Below are positions 52,562-61,719 of a stretch of DNA of 64,000 nt, piece by piece. Origin of the DNA: Bacteroidota bacterium (GTDB taxonomy: Bacteria; Bacteroidota; Bacteroidia; Flavobacteriales; Weeksellaceae); assembly GCA_023394415.1 (NCBI GenBank), contig JAEXAR010000013.1, positions 1 through 64,000 on the forward strand. Reading direction: 5' to 3'. Under the pieces are notes generated by a model, which saw nothing but the letters and a program-made list of their open reading frames with translations, was not told the DNA's origin and did no database searches. Each line of letters opens with the position of its first letter. Position 1 is the stretch's first letter. A program made the position numbers and the translations under genes.

Positions 52562-53581
52562 TTAATCTTTAATAGCATCCATTCTCATAAATTCTTCGGC
52601 TTTTTCTACCATTTCGATGCTTCCGCAGAAGAAAGGAACTCTTTGGTGCAGTTCTGTTGGCTCTATTTCCAAAATTCTGGTAAAGCCGTCCGAAGCTTTT
52701 CCGCCGGCCTGTTCTGCAAGCAATGCCATAGGATTACACTCGTAAAGCAAACGCAGTTTTCCGTTTGGTGCATTTGCGTAAGAAGGATACATATAAATAC
52801 CTCCTTTAATCATATTTCTGTGAAAATCGGAAACAAGAGAGCCAATATATCTTGAGGTATAAGGTCTGTCACCTTCCATCATTTGGCAATATTTCAGATA
52901 ATTTTTTACACCTTGTGGAAATTTGATATAATTACCTTCATTAATGGAGTATATTTTTCCTTTTCTTGGGAATTGCATGTTGGGATGAGAAAGGTAATAG
53001 GTTCCCAAACTAGGATCAAGCGTAAAACCGTTTACACCATTTCCGGTACTGTAAACAATCATGGTAGAGGAGCCATACACTACGTATCCTGCTGCAATTT
53101 GTTCGGTTCCTTTTTGCAAAAAGTCTTTAAGTTGTACGGGTGTTCCCGGTTCTGTTACCCTTCTGTAAATGGAGAAAATGGTACCTACAGATACATTCAC
53201 ATCAATGTTAGAAGAGCCATCTAAAGGATCTATAAGCACAACGTATTTGCTCAAATCTCCGTTAGGGCCGCATTTTATATCGATAAAATCATCACTTTCT
53301 TCAGAGGCAATTCCGCAAACTACCTCTCTTTGTGAAAGTGCAGTTATAAAAATTTCATTGGCAAGTACATCAAGCTTCTGCTGATCTTCTCCCTGTACGT
53401 TAGTGTTTCCCGCTTTTCCTAGGATGTCGGCAATTCCCGCTTTATTTACTTCTCTGTTTACAACTTTGGATGCTAGCCTTATCGCGCTCAAAAGTCTTGA
53501 AAGCTCACCTGTAGAGTACTGAAAATCATCCTGTTTCTCAATTATGAATTCACCTAATGTCTGTAGAGATTGATCGGTCAT
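52562..53581 (-). CDS. fbp: Fructose-1,6-bisphosphatase, class I
   Basis: The 339-residue enzyme removes the 1-phosphate from fructose 1,6-bisphosphate in gluconeogenesis. The metal site is DPLDGSSNIDVN (118-129), preceded by the acidic IASEESD (about 91-97). GGIYMYP (about 247-253) and the LRLLYECNPMALLAEQAGG block (about 263-281) are class I signatures. The length is normal. It is transcribed towards menC but separated by a terminator. The spacer to the aspartate kinase start (53582-53784) shows no other gene. Confidence 0.97.
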   Translation of the reverse strand: MTDQSLQTLGEFIIEKQDDFQYSTGELSRLLSAIRLASKVVNREVNKAGIADILGKAGNTNVQGEDQQKLDVLANEIFITALSQREVVCGIASEESDDFIDIKCGPNGDLSKYVVLIDPLDGSSNIDVNVSVGTIFSIYRRVTEPGTPVQLKDFLQKGTEQIAAGYVVYGSSTMIVYSTGNGVNGFTLDPSLGTYYLSHPNMQFPRKGKIYSINEGNYIKFPQGVKNYLKYCQMMEGDRPYTSRYIGSLVSDFHRNMIKGGIYMYPSYANAPNGKLRLLYECNPMALLAEQAGGKASDGFTRILEIEPTELHQRVPFFCGSIEMVEKAEEFMRMDAIKD

Positions 53582-53784
53582 TTTTACTTTTTTTATTTTA
53601 TCAAATTTCGGAAAAAATATCCATTTATAACAAATTGCTTAAACATAATTTGAAAGAAAATATCACAACATCAAGGCTTTAAAATTGCAAGTTTTCAAAT
53701 CTCATTCTAAATTAATATTTTTGAAAATTATTTCTCAAAATCCTAAATTCTAAACTGCTGTATAAAGTTAATTAATTAGAATAG

Positions 53785-55023
53785 ATGAAAGTTTTTAAGT
53801 TTGGTGGCGCATCTGTAAAAGATGCAGAAGGTGTAATGAACGTAACTAAAGTTCTTGAAAGTCAGGGATTTGAAAATTGTTTATTGGTGGTTTCCGCAAT
53901 GGGAAAAACAACCAATGCTTTGGAAAAAGTGGTAGAAGTTTATTTTAAGAAAGATAATTACCAAAGCGAAATTCAATCTATAAAGAACAACCACATCCAG
54001 ATTGCTAACGGACTTTTTAAAGAAAATCATCCCGTTTTTGATGAAATTTCTCTTTTTTTTGATGATATTGAATCTTTTTTGAGGAGAAATAAATCACCAA
54101 ACTACAATTTTGTTTATGATCAAGTGGTGAGCTGCGGCGAGATGATTTCATCTAAAATTTTGAGTGAATATCTTAATTCTGTAAAATTTACAAATCAATG
54201 GTTAGATGCCAGAGATTATGTGAAAACTGACAATACTTATCGTGAAGGCGCTGTAAATTGGCACAAAACAGAAGAAAACATTTCTACTCTTAATAAAAGT
54301 TTAAGCTATGTCACACAGGGTTTCATTGGTTCGGATGAGAATAACTTTACGGTAACTTTAGGCAGGGAAGGATCTGATTATACTGCAGCTATCTTTGCTT
54401 ATTGTACCAATGCCGAAGCTATGACAATTTGGAAAGATGTTCCCGGTGTTATGACAGGTGATCCAAGAAAATTTGAAAATGTAAGCCTATTATCAAATAT
54501 CTCTTACGAAGAAGCTATTGAAATGGCTTATTACGGAGCATCAGTGATACACCCCAAAACATTGCAACCGCTTAAACAGAAGAACATTCCATTTTATGTA
54601 AAATCATTTCTAGAGCCGGCAAAAGCAGGAACTAAAGTGGGACTTTCCAAAGATAATCAGCAGATTGAAAGTTATATTCTTAAAGAAAATCAGGTGCTGA
54701 TGAGGATTTCAACAAGGGATTTTTCATTCATAGCTGAAGAGCATTTAAGTATGATTTTTTCTAACCTTGCGAAATACAATATCAAAATTTCTTTAATGCA
54801 GAACACCGCAATTTCTTTGGAGCTTTGCCTTGAAGATAAATACAACAATATCGACAGTCTGAATAAAGAATTGAGTGAAGAATTTAACACAGAAGTGGTG
54901 AAAAATGTTTCACTATTTACCGTTCGTAACACCGATTTGGCGAATCTTACTAAATTTTATGAAGGGAAGAAGGTGCTTCTGGAACAAATATCACAAAAGA
55001 CACTACAGATGGTCACCCAATAA
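53785..55023 (+). CDS. lysC: Aspartate kinase
   Basis: The 412-residue enzyme phosphorylates aspartate, the entry to lysine, methionine and threonine synthesis. KFGGAS (5-10) and TLGREGSDYTAA (about 190-201) are the catalytic motifs. The C-terminal ACT domains (about 300-405) normally give feedback control. The length matches single-function flavobacterial forms, not the fused homoserine dehydrogenase types. An OlsF-like acyltransferase gene follows after 12 bases and is probably co-transcribed. Confidence 0.95.
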   Translation: MKVFKFGGASVKDAEGVMNVTKVLESQGFENCLLVVSAMGKTTNALEKVVEVYFKKDNYQSEIQSIKNNHIQIANGLFKENHPVFDEISLFFDDIESFLRRNKSPNYNFVYDQVVSCGEMISSKILSEYLNSVKFTNQWLDARDYVKTDNTYREGAVNWHKTEENISTLNKSLSYVTQGFIGSDENNFTVTLGREGSDYTAAIFAYCTNAEAMTIWKDVPGVMTGDPRKFENVSLLSNISYEEAIEMAYYGASVIHPKTLQPLKQKNIPFYVKSFLEPAKAGTKVGLSKDNQQIESYILKENQVLMRISTRDFSFIAEEHLSMIFSNLAKYNIKISLMQNTAISLELCLEDKYNNIDSLNKELSEEFNTEVVKNVSLFTVRNTDLANLTKFYEGKKVLLEQISQKTLQMVTQ

Positions 55024-55035
55024 AAAACTACTATT

Positions 55036-56877
55036 ATGAGTCTCATTTCTAAAGAGGATCTGATAAAAGCATCCGGCTTAAACAAATTGGGTTTTCTGAA
55101 AAGTCCAGCCGCCAAAGCTGTGATGAAACTTACGAAGATTAACGAAGTAAACGAGCTTTACGATAAACTGAAAGATAAAAATGATAAAGATTTTTTCGAT
55201 GCTTTTGTTAGGGAACGCGGACTGAAATATATAGTTTTTGAGGAAGACCTCGCTAAAATTCCTAAAACCGGGCCTTTTATTTTAGTTTCTAACCATCCAT
55301 TGGGTGCAATAGACGGAATTTTGATGACGAAGATTTTAAGTGAAATTCGCCCCGATTTTAAAGTAATGGGCAACTTTCTGCTTGAAAAAATAAAACCGAT
55401 GGAACCTTATGTCATTTCTGTAAATCCTTTTGAGGGCAGAAAAGAAGCATACAGCAGTTCATCGGGAATGAGAGAAACACTTAAGCATCTGCAGGAAGGT
55501 GGTTGTATTGGGATTTTTCCGGCAGGCGAAGTGTCCAATAGGAATAATGAATTTAATGAAATTCGTGATAAAGAATGGGGAAAGCCAATTTTGAAACTGA
55601 TAAAAAAAGCAAAAGTTCCGGTAGTTCCGATGTATTTCCATACCAAAAACAGCAGACTATTTTATCAGGTTGCAAAGCTGCATCCAGATTTGCAAACATT
55701 AATGCTTCCTTCAGAAATGATGCGAAAACGTGATCATCCTATAAGAATCCGAATCGGAAAACCGGTTTCGGTAAAAATGATGGAAGAGGAAGATACTATT
55801 GAGGAATTGGGTGAATTTTTACAGTCGAAAATCCTGATGTTGAAGTCTTATTATGAAAGACGTAAATCCTTAACAGAGTTTTTCAATCTGCCCAATCTAA
55901 AACTCAACTTTCCTTTGTTAAAAAATGAAAATGTGGTGCAGAATATTATTGATGAGACACCTCAGGAAGATTTAATAAAGGAGATTGAAAGCCTTAGGGA
56001 GAATGATAAAATGCTCTTCAAAAACGGAAATTATGAAGTGTATTTTACCGGCTATGATGAAATCCCCTACATTATTCGTGAAATTGGACGACAGCGTGAA
56101 ATTACGTTTCGTGCAGTAGGAGAGGGAAGCAACCTTCCGTTTGATTTGGATGTTTATGACAAACACTACCGTCATCTATTTCTTTGGGATTGTGAAGCAA
56201 AGAAACTTGCGGGTGCATACAGAATGGCACTTGGTAAGGAGGTGATGAAAAAACATGGGATTGATGGTTTCTACACAAGTTCTCTTTTTCAATTCGATCA
56301 AGAGTTGCAACCATTTTTTAGAAAAGTGATAGAAATGGGACGTGCCTATATCTCACAGGAATATCAGCAAAAGCCATTGCCCCTGTTCCTTCTTTGGCGT
56401 GGGATTGTACACGTTTGTCTGCGAAATCCGGAACATAAATTTTTGATGGGCGGTGTAAGTATCAGCAATAAATTTTCAGATTTTTCTAAATCGCTGATGA
56501 TCGAGTTTATGCGTTCACACTATTACGATTCTGCTGTTGCGCAATACATTCATCCAAAACATGAATTTAAGGTGAAACTTAAGGAACGAGACAAAAACTT
56601 GTTCTTTGATGAGGTAGAATCTGACCTTAATAAGCTCGACAAAGTGATTGATGACCTCGAACCTGAAATGAGAATGCCGGTTTTGATAAAAAAATACATT
56701 AAACAAAATGCAAAAGTGATCTCTTTCAACGTAGATCCAAGTTTCAATGATGCAATAGACGGTTTAATGTATATCCGAATTAGTGACCTTCCTGAAAGCA
56801 CCATAAATCCTGTTTTGGAGGAAATGAGTGAACAAATGCGTAAGGAAAATGAAAATAATTCCTCTGAAAATCAGTAA
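55036..56877 (+). CDS. OlsF-like two-domain acyltransferase (PlsC-like plus GNAT/OlsB-like)
   Basis: The 613-residue protein has an N-terminal PlsC-like O-acyltransferase domain (about residues 50-280), with SNHPLGAIDG at about 86-95 and GIFPAGEVS at about 156-164. A C-terminal OlsB-like GNAT domain (about 320-560) contains GEGSNLPFDLDVYDKHYRHLF, split at about 358-378. This order matches OlsF of Flavobacterium and Serratia, which makes ornithine lipids by N-acylating ornithine and then O-acylating the product. Ornithine lipid synthesis is the likely role. The His-Asp spacing in the PlsC motif is five residues, not the usual four. It lies 12 bases after lysC. Confidence 0.82.
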   Translation: MSLISKEDLIKASGLNKLGFLKSPAAKAVMKLTKINEVNELYDKLKDKNDKDFFDAFVRERGLKYIVFEEDLAKIPKTGPFILVSNHPLGAIDGILMTKILSEIRPDFKVMGNFLLEKIKPMEPYVISVNPFEGRKEAYSSSSGMRETLKHLQEGGCIGIFPAGEVSNRNNEFNEIRDKEWGKPILKLIKKAKVPVVPMYFHTKNSRLFYQVAKLHPDLQTLMLPSEMMRKRDHPIRIRIGKPVSVKMMEEEDTIEELGEFLQSKILMLKSYYERRKSLTEFFNLPNLKLNFPLLKNENVVQNIIDETPQEDLIKEIESLRENDKMLFKNGNYEVYFTGYDEIPYIIREIGRQREITFRAVGEGSNLPFDLDVYDKHYRHLFLWDCEAKKLAGAYRMALGKEVMKKHGIDGFYTSSLFQFDQELQPFFRKVIEMGRAYISQEYQQKPLPLFLLWRGIVHVCLRNPEHKFLMGGVSISNKFSDFSKSLMIEFMRSHYYDSAVAQYIHPKHEFKVKLKERDKNLFFDEVESDLNKLDKVIDDLEPEMRMPVLIKKYIKQNAKVISFNVDPSFNDAIDGLMYIRISDLPESTINPVLEEMSEQMRKENENNSSENQ

Positions 56878-56911
56878 ATTTTGATAAATTTATCAAAATT
56901 TGCATTAATAA

Positions 56912-56943
56912 TTTGCGAGGTTTGTTTAAAGGTGCTATTTTTG
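56912..56943 (+). promoter_or_regulatory. Promoter of tRNA-Phe (TTTG-N20-TATTTTTG)
   Basis: TTTG at 56912-56915 and TATTTTTG at 56936-56943 are separated by 20 bases, a near-ideal Bacteroidota promoter. The tRNA begins 20 bases downstream. Confidence 0.7.
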
Positions 56944-56963
56944 CACCACTCAATTGAGGAAAA

Positions 56964-57036
<73 letters not shown>

Positions 57037-57037
57037 C

Positions 57038-57066
57038 AAACCGCCTATTAAAAGGCGGTTTTTTTG
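57038..57066 (+). terminator. Terminator after tRNA-Phe
   Basis: AAACCGCCT (57038-57046) pairs with AGGCGGTTT (57053-57061), then a T run. Confidence 0.88.
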
Positions 57067-57074
57067 TATATTTG
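57067..57074 (+). promoter_or_regulatory. -7 promoter element (TATATTTG) for the thioredoxin operon
   Basis: It matches TAnnTTTG and lies directly after the tRNA terminator, 25 bases before the ATG at 57100. Confidence 0.45.
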
Positions 57075-57099
57075 AGCCATAAATTTTTAGAAAAATCTA

Positions 57100-58272
57100 A
57101 TGAAAAAAATATTTGTTCTTTTCTTGTTTCTCCTCGCTTTGTCTGTTTCGGCACAGGGAGAAGGAATTAATTTCGAAAATACTCCCTTCAAAGATATTTT
57201 AGCTAAAGCCAAAAAAGAGAATAAAGTCATTTTTATGGATGCATTCGCTTCTTGGTGTGGACCTTGTAAAATGATGGAAAAAAATATTTTTCCAAAGGAG
57301 GAGGTGAAGACATTCTATAATACCAACTTTATTAATGCCCGTTTCGATATGGAAAAAGGTGAAGGAAGGGAAATTCAGAAAAAATACGGGGTCTATTCAT
57401 ATCCTACCTATCTTTTTTTAAATGGAGATGGCGAAGTGATTTTTAAAGGTATGGGTTATCTTGAGGTTTCAGATTTTCTTAAATTGGGAAGTCAGGCTAA
57501 AATGATGGGAGAAGGTGGAAGTGGTAAGGAACGTTTCGAAAAAGGAGAAACCGATACTGAATTTCTTATGAACACTATGAAACTAAACGCCAATACAGAT
57601 CCTGAATTTGCTAAAAAAGTTTCTGAAAGATATTTCCAATTAAGAAAAAAGAAAGAATTCACACAAGATGAGCTTACAATGTTGTTTTATTTTCTTCGTT
57701 CTGAAAAAGATTATAATTACAAAGTGTTTGTAAATGAAAAAGCAGAAATTATCAAATTCTTGCCGGAAAGTACTTACAACCAGTTTCTTACTCAAATAAA
57801 ACTCAACACGATTGCTGAAAATGCAGTTGATCAAAATAAGAAAATCATCAATGATGCAAAATTTCTAGATGAAGCATCCAAACTGATGAGCATGGACGAT
57901 GCAAAAAACTATCTCAAAATTTTGAAACTAAATGCTTACAGAGCACTAGAAAACTGGACTGAATATGAAAAAGTAGCTTTGGAGCATTACAAAAACGGAG
58001 AGGGTTTCGACAGTAAAGAACTTAATACCGCTGCGTTTATTTTTAGTGAAAAAGTTAATAATCCTACTGCCTTAAAGCAGGCTATAATTTGGGTTCAAAA
58101 AACAATACAGCAAAGCGAAACCCCGGATAATACTTATATTCTGGCAAAACTTCTTTTAAAAACTGGAAATAAAGAAGCTGCAAAAAAATACGCTGAACAA
58201 GCTGTAAAACTTGCAAAAGAGAAAGGTATGGATGCTACTGTTCCTGAAAAACTTTTATCAGAAATAAAGTAA
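57100..58272 (+). CDS. Exported thioredoxin-family protein
   Basis: The 390-residue protein has a signal peptide (to residue 19) and a thioredoxin fold (about 24-150) with active site WCGPC (52-56) and cis-Pro in YSYPTYLF (about 103-110). A long helical C-terminal part with TPR-like character (about 170-390, with KEAAKKYAEQAVKLA) may bind partners. It probably reduces or rearranges disulfides of periplasmic or outer-membrane proteins. The stop lies 3 bases before the DUF3575 gene, so they form an operon. Confidence 0.9.
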   Translation: MKKIFVLFLFLLALSVSAQGEGINFENTPFKDILAKAKKENKVIFMDAFASWCGPCKMMEKNIFPKEEVKTFYNTNFINARFDMEKGEGREIQKKYGVYSYPTYLFLNGDGEVIFKGMGYLEVSDFLKLGSQAKMMGEGGSGKERFEKGETDTEFLMNTMKLNANTDPEFAKKVSERYFQLRKKKEFTQDELTMLFYFLRSEKDYNYKVFVNEKAEIIKFLPESTYNQFLTQIKLNTIAENAVDQNKKIINDAKFLDEASKLMSMDDAKNYLKILKLNAYRALENWTEYEKVALEHYKNGEGFDSKELNTAAFIFSEKVNNPTALKQAIIWVQKTIQQSETPDNTYILAKLLLKTGNKEAAKKYAEQAVKLAKEKGMDATVPEKLLSEIK

Positions 58273-58275
58273 ACG

Positions 58276-58851
58276 ATGATTAAAAAAGCTTTTCTCGTAT
58301 TTGTACTTTTTTTTTCATCGATGGCAAACGCACAGGAAGATGACCATCAAATCTACGTAAAAGGAAATGCATTGCTCCTTCCAATTTTGGTTTTAAATGC
58401 AGGTTTTGAGTATCAGTTGAGTCCTAAATATACCCTACAAGCAGATGGATTTATTTCTCCGTGGAAATCCTTTGCCGGAAGCCATGCCCAAATTTATATG
58501 GGGCATTTAGAAGGACGTTATTATTTTAAAGAAGCCTTCAATCATTGGTATATAGGTGCAAATGCCGGCTTTGGATTGTTTGATATTACCAAATGGAATT
58601 ATACGGGAACCAATGCGTTTCAACGCGGATTTAATTATATGTTGGGTGCAACAGTTGGTTACCAGTTCAAATGGAAAGAAAACTGGAACATCGATATGTT
58701 TATTGGTGGTGGCACTTCACAGGGTTTTTACCATGGTTACCAGAATGTTCCCCCAAATTGGATTAGATACGACGGAGCAGAAGGTTGGAACAGAAGTGGA
58801 GAATGGATGCCTTACAGAGGCGGAGTTATGATAGCGTATAAAATTAAATAA
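58276..58851 (+). CDS. DUF3575-family outer-membrane protein
   Basis: The 191-residue protein has a signal peptide (to about residue 19) and an eight-strand-type beta pattern with aromatic residues. The family-typical YVKGNALLLPILVLNAGFEYQLSPKY segment (about 27-52) and GHLEGRYYF (about 75-83) are visible. Its function is unknown. It sits between the thioredoxin-like gene (3-base gap) and a small membrane protein. Confidence 0.85.
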   Translation: MIKKAFLVFVLFFSSMANAQEDDHQIYVKGNALLLPILVLNAGFEYQLSPKYTLQADGFISPWKSFAGSHAQIYMGHLEGRYYFKEAFNHWYIGANAGFGLFDITKWNYTGTNAFQRGFNYMLGATVGYQFKWKENWNIDMFIGGGTSQGFYHGYQNVPPNWIRYDGAEGWNRSGEWMPYRGGVMIAYKIK

Positions 58852-58852
58852 G

Positions 58853-59056
58853 ATGAAACTTTTCGGTAAAGCCCATATTATACTTTCAATAATTACATTT
58901 GTGATTCTTTTTCTGATGAATTATATAGGAAATGATGCACCTGATAAACTTTGGCGTGCAATTCTTAATGCGGTTGCAGGAGTTATAGGTCTTTCAATTG
59001 GGATGTTTATTCTTTACAAAAACAAAGGCGGAAACTTCCCGGAGAAGTTTGATTAA
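58853..59056 (+). CDS. Small membrane protein, unknown
   Basis: The 67-residue protein has two membrane helices (about residues 5-24 and 35-55), joined by a short polar loop (GNDAPDKLWR). It starts 1 base after the DUF3575 stop and is followed by a terminator, so it ends the thioredoxin-DUF3575 operon. Its function is unknown; the tight spacing supports a real gene. Confidence 0.75.
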   Translation: MKLFGKAHIILSIITFVILFLMNYIGNDAPDKLWRAILNAVAGVIGLSIGMFILYKNKGGNFPEKFD

Positions 59057-59071
59057 TAGTAAAAATAAATG

Positions 59072-59108
59072 GCCAAGGATATCATCTTTGGCAATCTCAT
59101 TTTTAATT
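59072..59108 (+). terminator. Terminator after the thioredoxin-DUF3575 operon
   Basis: GCCAAGGAT (59072-59080) pairs with ATCTTTGGC (59084-59092), one G-T pair and an ATC loop, then an interrupted T-rich tail. Confidence 0.6.
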
Positions 59109-60311
59109 TTCGTACATTACATATTTGGCATGTATCTTCTGAAAATCATCTAAGTCTTTTTGCCATGATTTTCTTATTTCTTCTTCAGGTTTTCCTGCAA
59201 TAATCTGTTTTCTCAATTCATCAGTTCCTGCAAGTTTATCAAAGAAAAGGTTTGCTAAAAAGAAATTTTGTTGCGGATTTTTGTAATCTTTGTAAGCCTT
59301 CAGCAACCAACTTAAATTTAGTTTTCTTAAGTCTTCCGTATGGTTTGAAAGATTCTCACCATAGCACAATTTTCCGTTGAGGAAAGGATCTTTTGCACCA
59401 TAATTTGGTTTTGGAGTGAATTGGTATTTAAAAGATTTTGTCCATGGGCTTCCATAAATTTGGAAAGGTAAATCTGTTCCGCGTCCAACAGAAACCTGTG
59501 TTCCTTCAAAGAAACATAAAGAAGGATAAAGATTGATGGATTTATCATTCGGCAGGTTCGGCGATGGTCTTTCAGAAATCCCGTAGCGTTGTTGTTTGTG
59601 GTAACCAAGCATCGGAACTACTGTGTATTTGGCACTGATTCCATTTTTGAGCCATTTTTCGCCGTTTACCATTTTTCCATATTCGCCAATCGTCAATCCA
59701 TAAACCACCGGAACTTTGTGCATTCCGATAAAACTGGTCCATTTTTCTTTTAAAACCGGACCGTCGATATATCCATCGTGCGGATTTGGTCTGTCTAGTA
59801 CAATTACTTCAATATTATTTTCAGCAGCGGCTTCCATCACGTAAGTCAGCGTGGAAATATAAGTGTAAAATCTTACACCAACATCTTGAATATCAAACAG
59901 AATTGCATCTGTGCCTTTCAATTGCTCTGCAGTAGGTTTTTTGTTGCTGCCATAAAGCGAGACAATCGGTAAACCGGTTTTTACATCATAACCGCTTTTC
60001 ACGTGTTCACCGGCATCAGCATCACCACGGAAACCATGTTCCGGAGCAAAAATGCTTTTAATTTTAATATTATTTTTAACCAGAAAATCTACCAGATGTG
60101 TTTTATCTTTCAAAAGTCCGGTTGGATTGGTTACTACCGTTACTGTTTTGTTTTTCAGTAAAGGAAGATAGAGTTCCGGTCTGTCTGTAGCAGTTATAAA
60201 ACAGTTGTCCTGTTCGATTTGATTGTTTTTTTGTGCTTTACAGCTTATCATTGATCCTAAAAAAATTAGGCAAATCAGAACTAAATTTTTATTTTTGAAA
60301 CTTAAACCCAT
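59103..60311 (-). CDS. DUF1343-family lipoprotein (exo-beta-N-acetylmuramidase NamZ-like)
   Basis: I chose the ATG at 60311 because it opens a lipoprotein signal (MGLSFKNKNLVLICLIFLGSMISC, Cys at about 24). The longer open frame upstream has no signal and overlaps the divergent gene. The 402-residue product has the DUF1343 core: SIFAPEHGFRGDADAGEHV (about 88-106), LFDIQDVGVRFYTYISTL (about 144-161), and VVLDRPNPHDG (about 170). DUF1343 includes NamZ, which removes terminal N-acetylmuramic acid from peptidoglycan fragments. The start codon lies only 4 bases from that of the divergent ABC permease gene. Confidence 0.88.
   Translation of the reverse strand: MGLSFKNKNLVLICLIFLGSMISCKAQKNNQIEQDNCFITATDRPELYLPLLKNKTVTVVTNPTGLLKDKTHLVDFLVKNNIKIKSIFAPEHGFRGDADAGEHVKSGYDVKTGLPIVSLYGSNKKPTAEQLKGTDAILFDIQDVGVRFYTYISTLTYVMEAAAENNIEVIVLDRPNPHDGYIDGPVLKEKWTSFIGMHKVPVVYGLTIGEYGKMVNGEKWLKNGISAKYTVVPMLGYHKQQRYGISERPSPNLPNDKSINLYPSLCFFEGTQVSVGRGTDLPFQIYGSPWTKSFKYQFTPKPNYGAKDPFLNGKLCYGENLSNHTEDLRKLNLSWLLKAYKDYKNPQQNFFLANLFFDKLAGTDELRKQIIAGKPEEEIRKSWQKDLDDFQKIHAKYVMYEN
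60290..60297 (+). promoter_or_regulatory. -7 promoter element (TATTTTTG) for the ABC permease
   Basis: It matches TAnnTTTG and lies inside the 5' coding part of the DUF1343 gene, 18 bases before the TTG start at 60316. Confidence 0.35.
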
Positions 60312-60315
60312 CGTA

Positions 60316-61545
60316 TTGAACTTTCCTTTATATTTCTCTAAAAAAATTGCGTTTTCCAAAGATAACAAAAATAATCTTTCACGCATTATTATCTTTATTG
60401 GTCGGCTTTCTGTAGCTTTGGGCATCATTGTCTCACTTATTACAGTAGCTACAGGAATAGGTTCTAAAAATGCTATTAAAAACCGTTTGGCTGATTTTGG
60501 TGGTGCCATTCAAATTAAATCTCAAAAATCTAACTCATCATATAACTCATCGGTTTTAAGTACAGAAAATTTTCAACTTAAAAAAATACAGGAACTTCCG
60601 GAAGTTGCAGCCACGCAAAAGTTTGTTACCATTAGTGGAATTATGCGTACAGAAGATAATTTTGCAGGAATTATCTATAAAGGTATAGGTTCCGATTTTG
60701 ATCACAAGCGATTTCAAAAATTTTTAATTGAAGGTGAAGCGCCTAAAGTAGAAGAAGGTGATTTCAATGGAAATGTGGTGCTTTCACAAAAAATCGCCAA
60801 TGATCTTCATAAAAAAGTGGGGGATAGTATTGTTACAATTTTTTCAAAAGAAGACCAGAAACCACTTTACAGAAAATTTAGAGTGAGCGGTATTTATAAA
60901 ACCGATATTAAGATGATTGATGATCTTTTCGTTATTGGTGGCATCAATCACGCTAGAAAAATTCAAGGATTTGAAAAAAATCAGAACGGAGGCTACGAGG
61001 TTTTCCTGAAAGATAATGACAAGATCGACTCCGCTTTTCCAATGGTTGAGAAATTAACAGGCTATAAGAATTATGCTGAAAAAGTAACTGATAAATACCC
61101 ACAAATTCTTGATTGGATTAATATTTTCGATACTAATATTGCGTTGATCATTACCATTATGCTGATTGTTGTAGTGATTAATATTATTATGGTACTTCTA
61201 ATTTTAATAATTGAAAGAACAAACTCCATCGGAATGCTGAAAACGCTTGGTGCAAGTAATGGACAAATACGGGCGATTTTTATTAATTATACGCTTTTGA
61301 TTATGATTCCCGGGTTAATTATTGGAAATGTGATTGGACTTGGATTTTTATTATTTCAAAAATTTACCGGATTTATAAAACTTAATCCTGAAAATTATTA
61401 CGTTAGCGAGGTTCCGGTAGATCTTAATCCTTTTTATATTCTCGCAATATCTTTGGGAATTTTGGTTATTTCGGCTATCGCTCTTGTGTTGCCAAGTTAT
61501 CTTATTAGTAAAATTTCTCCTGTAAAAGCGATTAAATACAATTAA
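60316..61545 (+). CDS. LolC/E- or FtsX-like ABC transporter permease
   Basis: I chose the TTG at 60316, since it opens LNFPLYFSKKIAFSKDNKNN; the longer frame upstream is antisense to the DUF1343 signal peptide. The 410-residue protein has an N-terminal membrane helix (about 22-44), a periplasmic MacB_PCD-like domain (about 50-265), and three C-terminal helices (about 275-400). That is the arrangement of the lipoprotein-releasing LolC/E and related MacB-type permeases. No ATPase gene is adjacent. It may help move lipoproteins or other envelope material. Confidence 0.88.
   Translation: MNFPLYFSKKIAFSKDNKNNLSRIIIFIGRLSVALGIIVSLITVATGIGSKNAIKNRLADFGGAIQIKSQKSNSSYNSSVLSTENFQLKKIQELPEVAATQKFVTISGIMRTEDNFAGIIYKGIGSDFDHKRFQKFLIEGEAPKVEEGDFNGNVVLSQKIANDLHKKVGDSIVTIFSKEDQKPLYRKFRVSGIYKTDIKMIDDLFVIGGINHARKIQGFEKNQNGGYEVFLKDNDKIDSAFPMVEKLTGYKNYAEKVTDKYPQILDWINIFDTNIALIITIMLIVVVINIIMVLLILIIERTNSIGMLKTLGASNGQIRAIFINYTLLIMIPGLIIGNVIGLGFLLFQKFTGFIKLNPENYYVSEVPVDLNPFYILAISLGILVISAIALVLPSYLISKISPVKAIKYN
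60357..60364 (-). promoter_or_regulatory. -7 promoter element (TATCTTTG) for DUF1343
   Basis: On the minus strand it matches TAnnTTTG, 45 bases upstream of the ATG at 60311 and inside the ABC permease coding region. Confidence 0.35.
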
Positions 61546-61686
61546 TTTTAAGTTATCATTAAGATGAATTAAACAATTAAGGACATTAAGATTTAGACTT
61601 AATCTCTTAAGTACCTTCATAAAACTTAATGTTTATAATTATTCTCATTAAATTCAATACAATTTAAATGTTTAAATCTTAAAACA

Positions 61687-61694
61687 TATCTTTG
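61687..61694 (+). promoter_or_regulatory. -7 promoter element (TATCTTTG) for the cysteine synthase-type gene
   Basis: It matches TAnnTTTG and lies 25 bases before the ATG at 61720. Confidence 0.45.
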
Positions 61695-61719
61695 CCGCAC
61701 TGTAATTTTAGTTCTTTTT

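Noticed and set aside
53582..53784. Possible lysine riboswitch before aspartate kinase
   Set aside because: The 203-base AT-rich spacer shows no conserved riboswitch helices or terminator before the start codon.
59103..60509. Longer DUF1343 start upstream of 60311
   Set aside because: The extra N-terminal 66 residues would hide the lipoprotein signal and overlap the divergent permease. The ATG at 60311 gives a normal lipobox.
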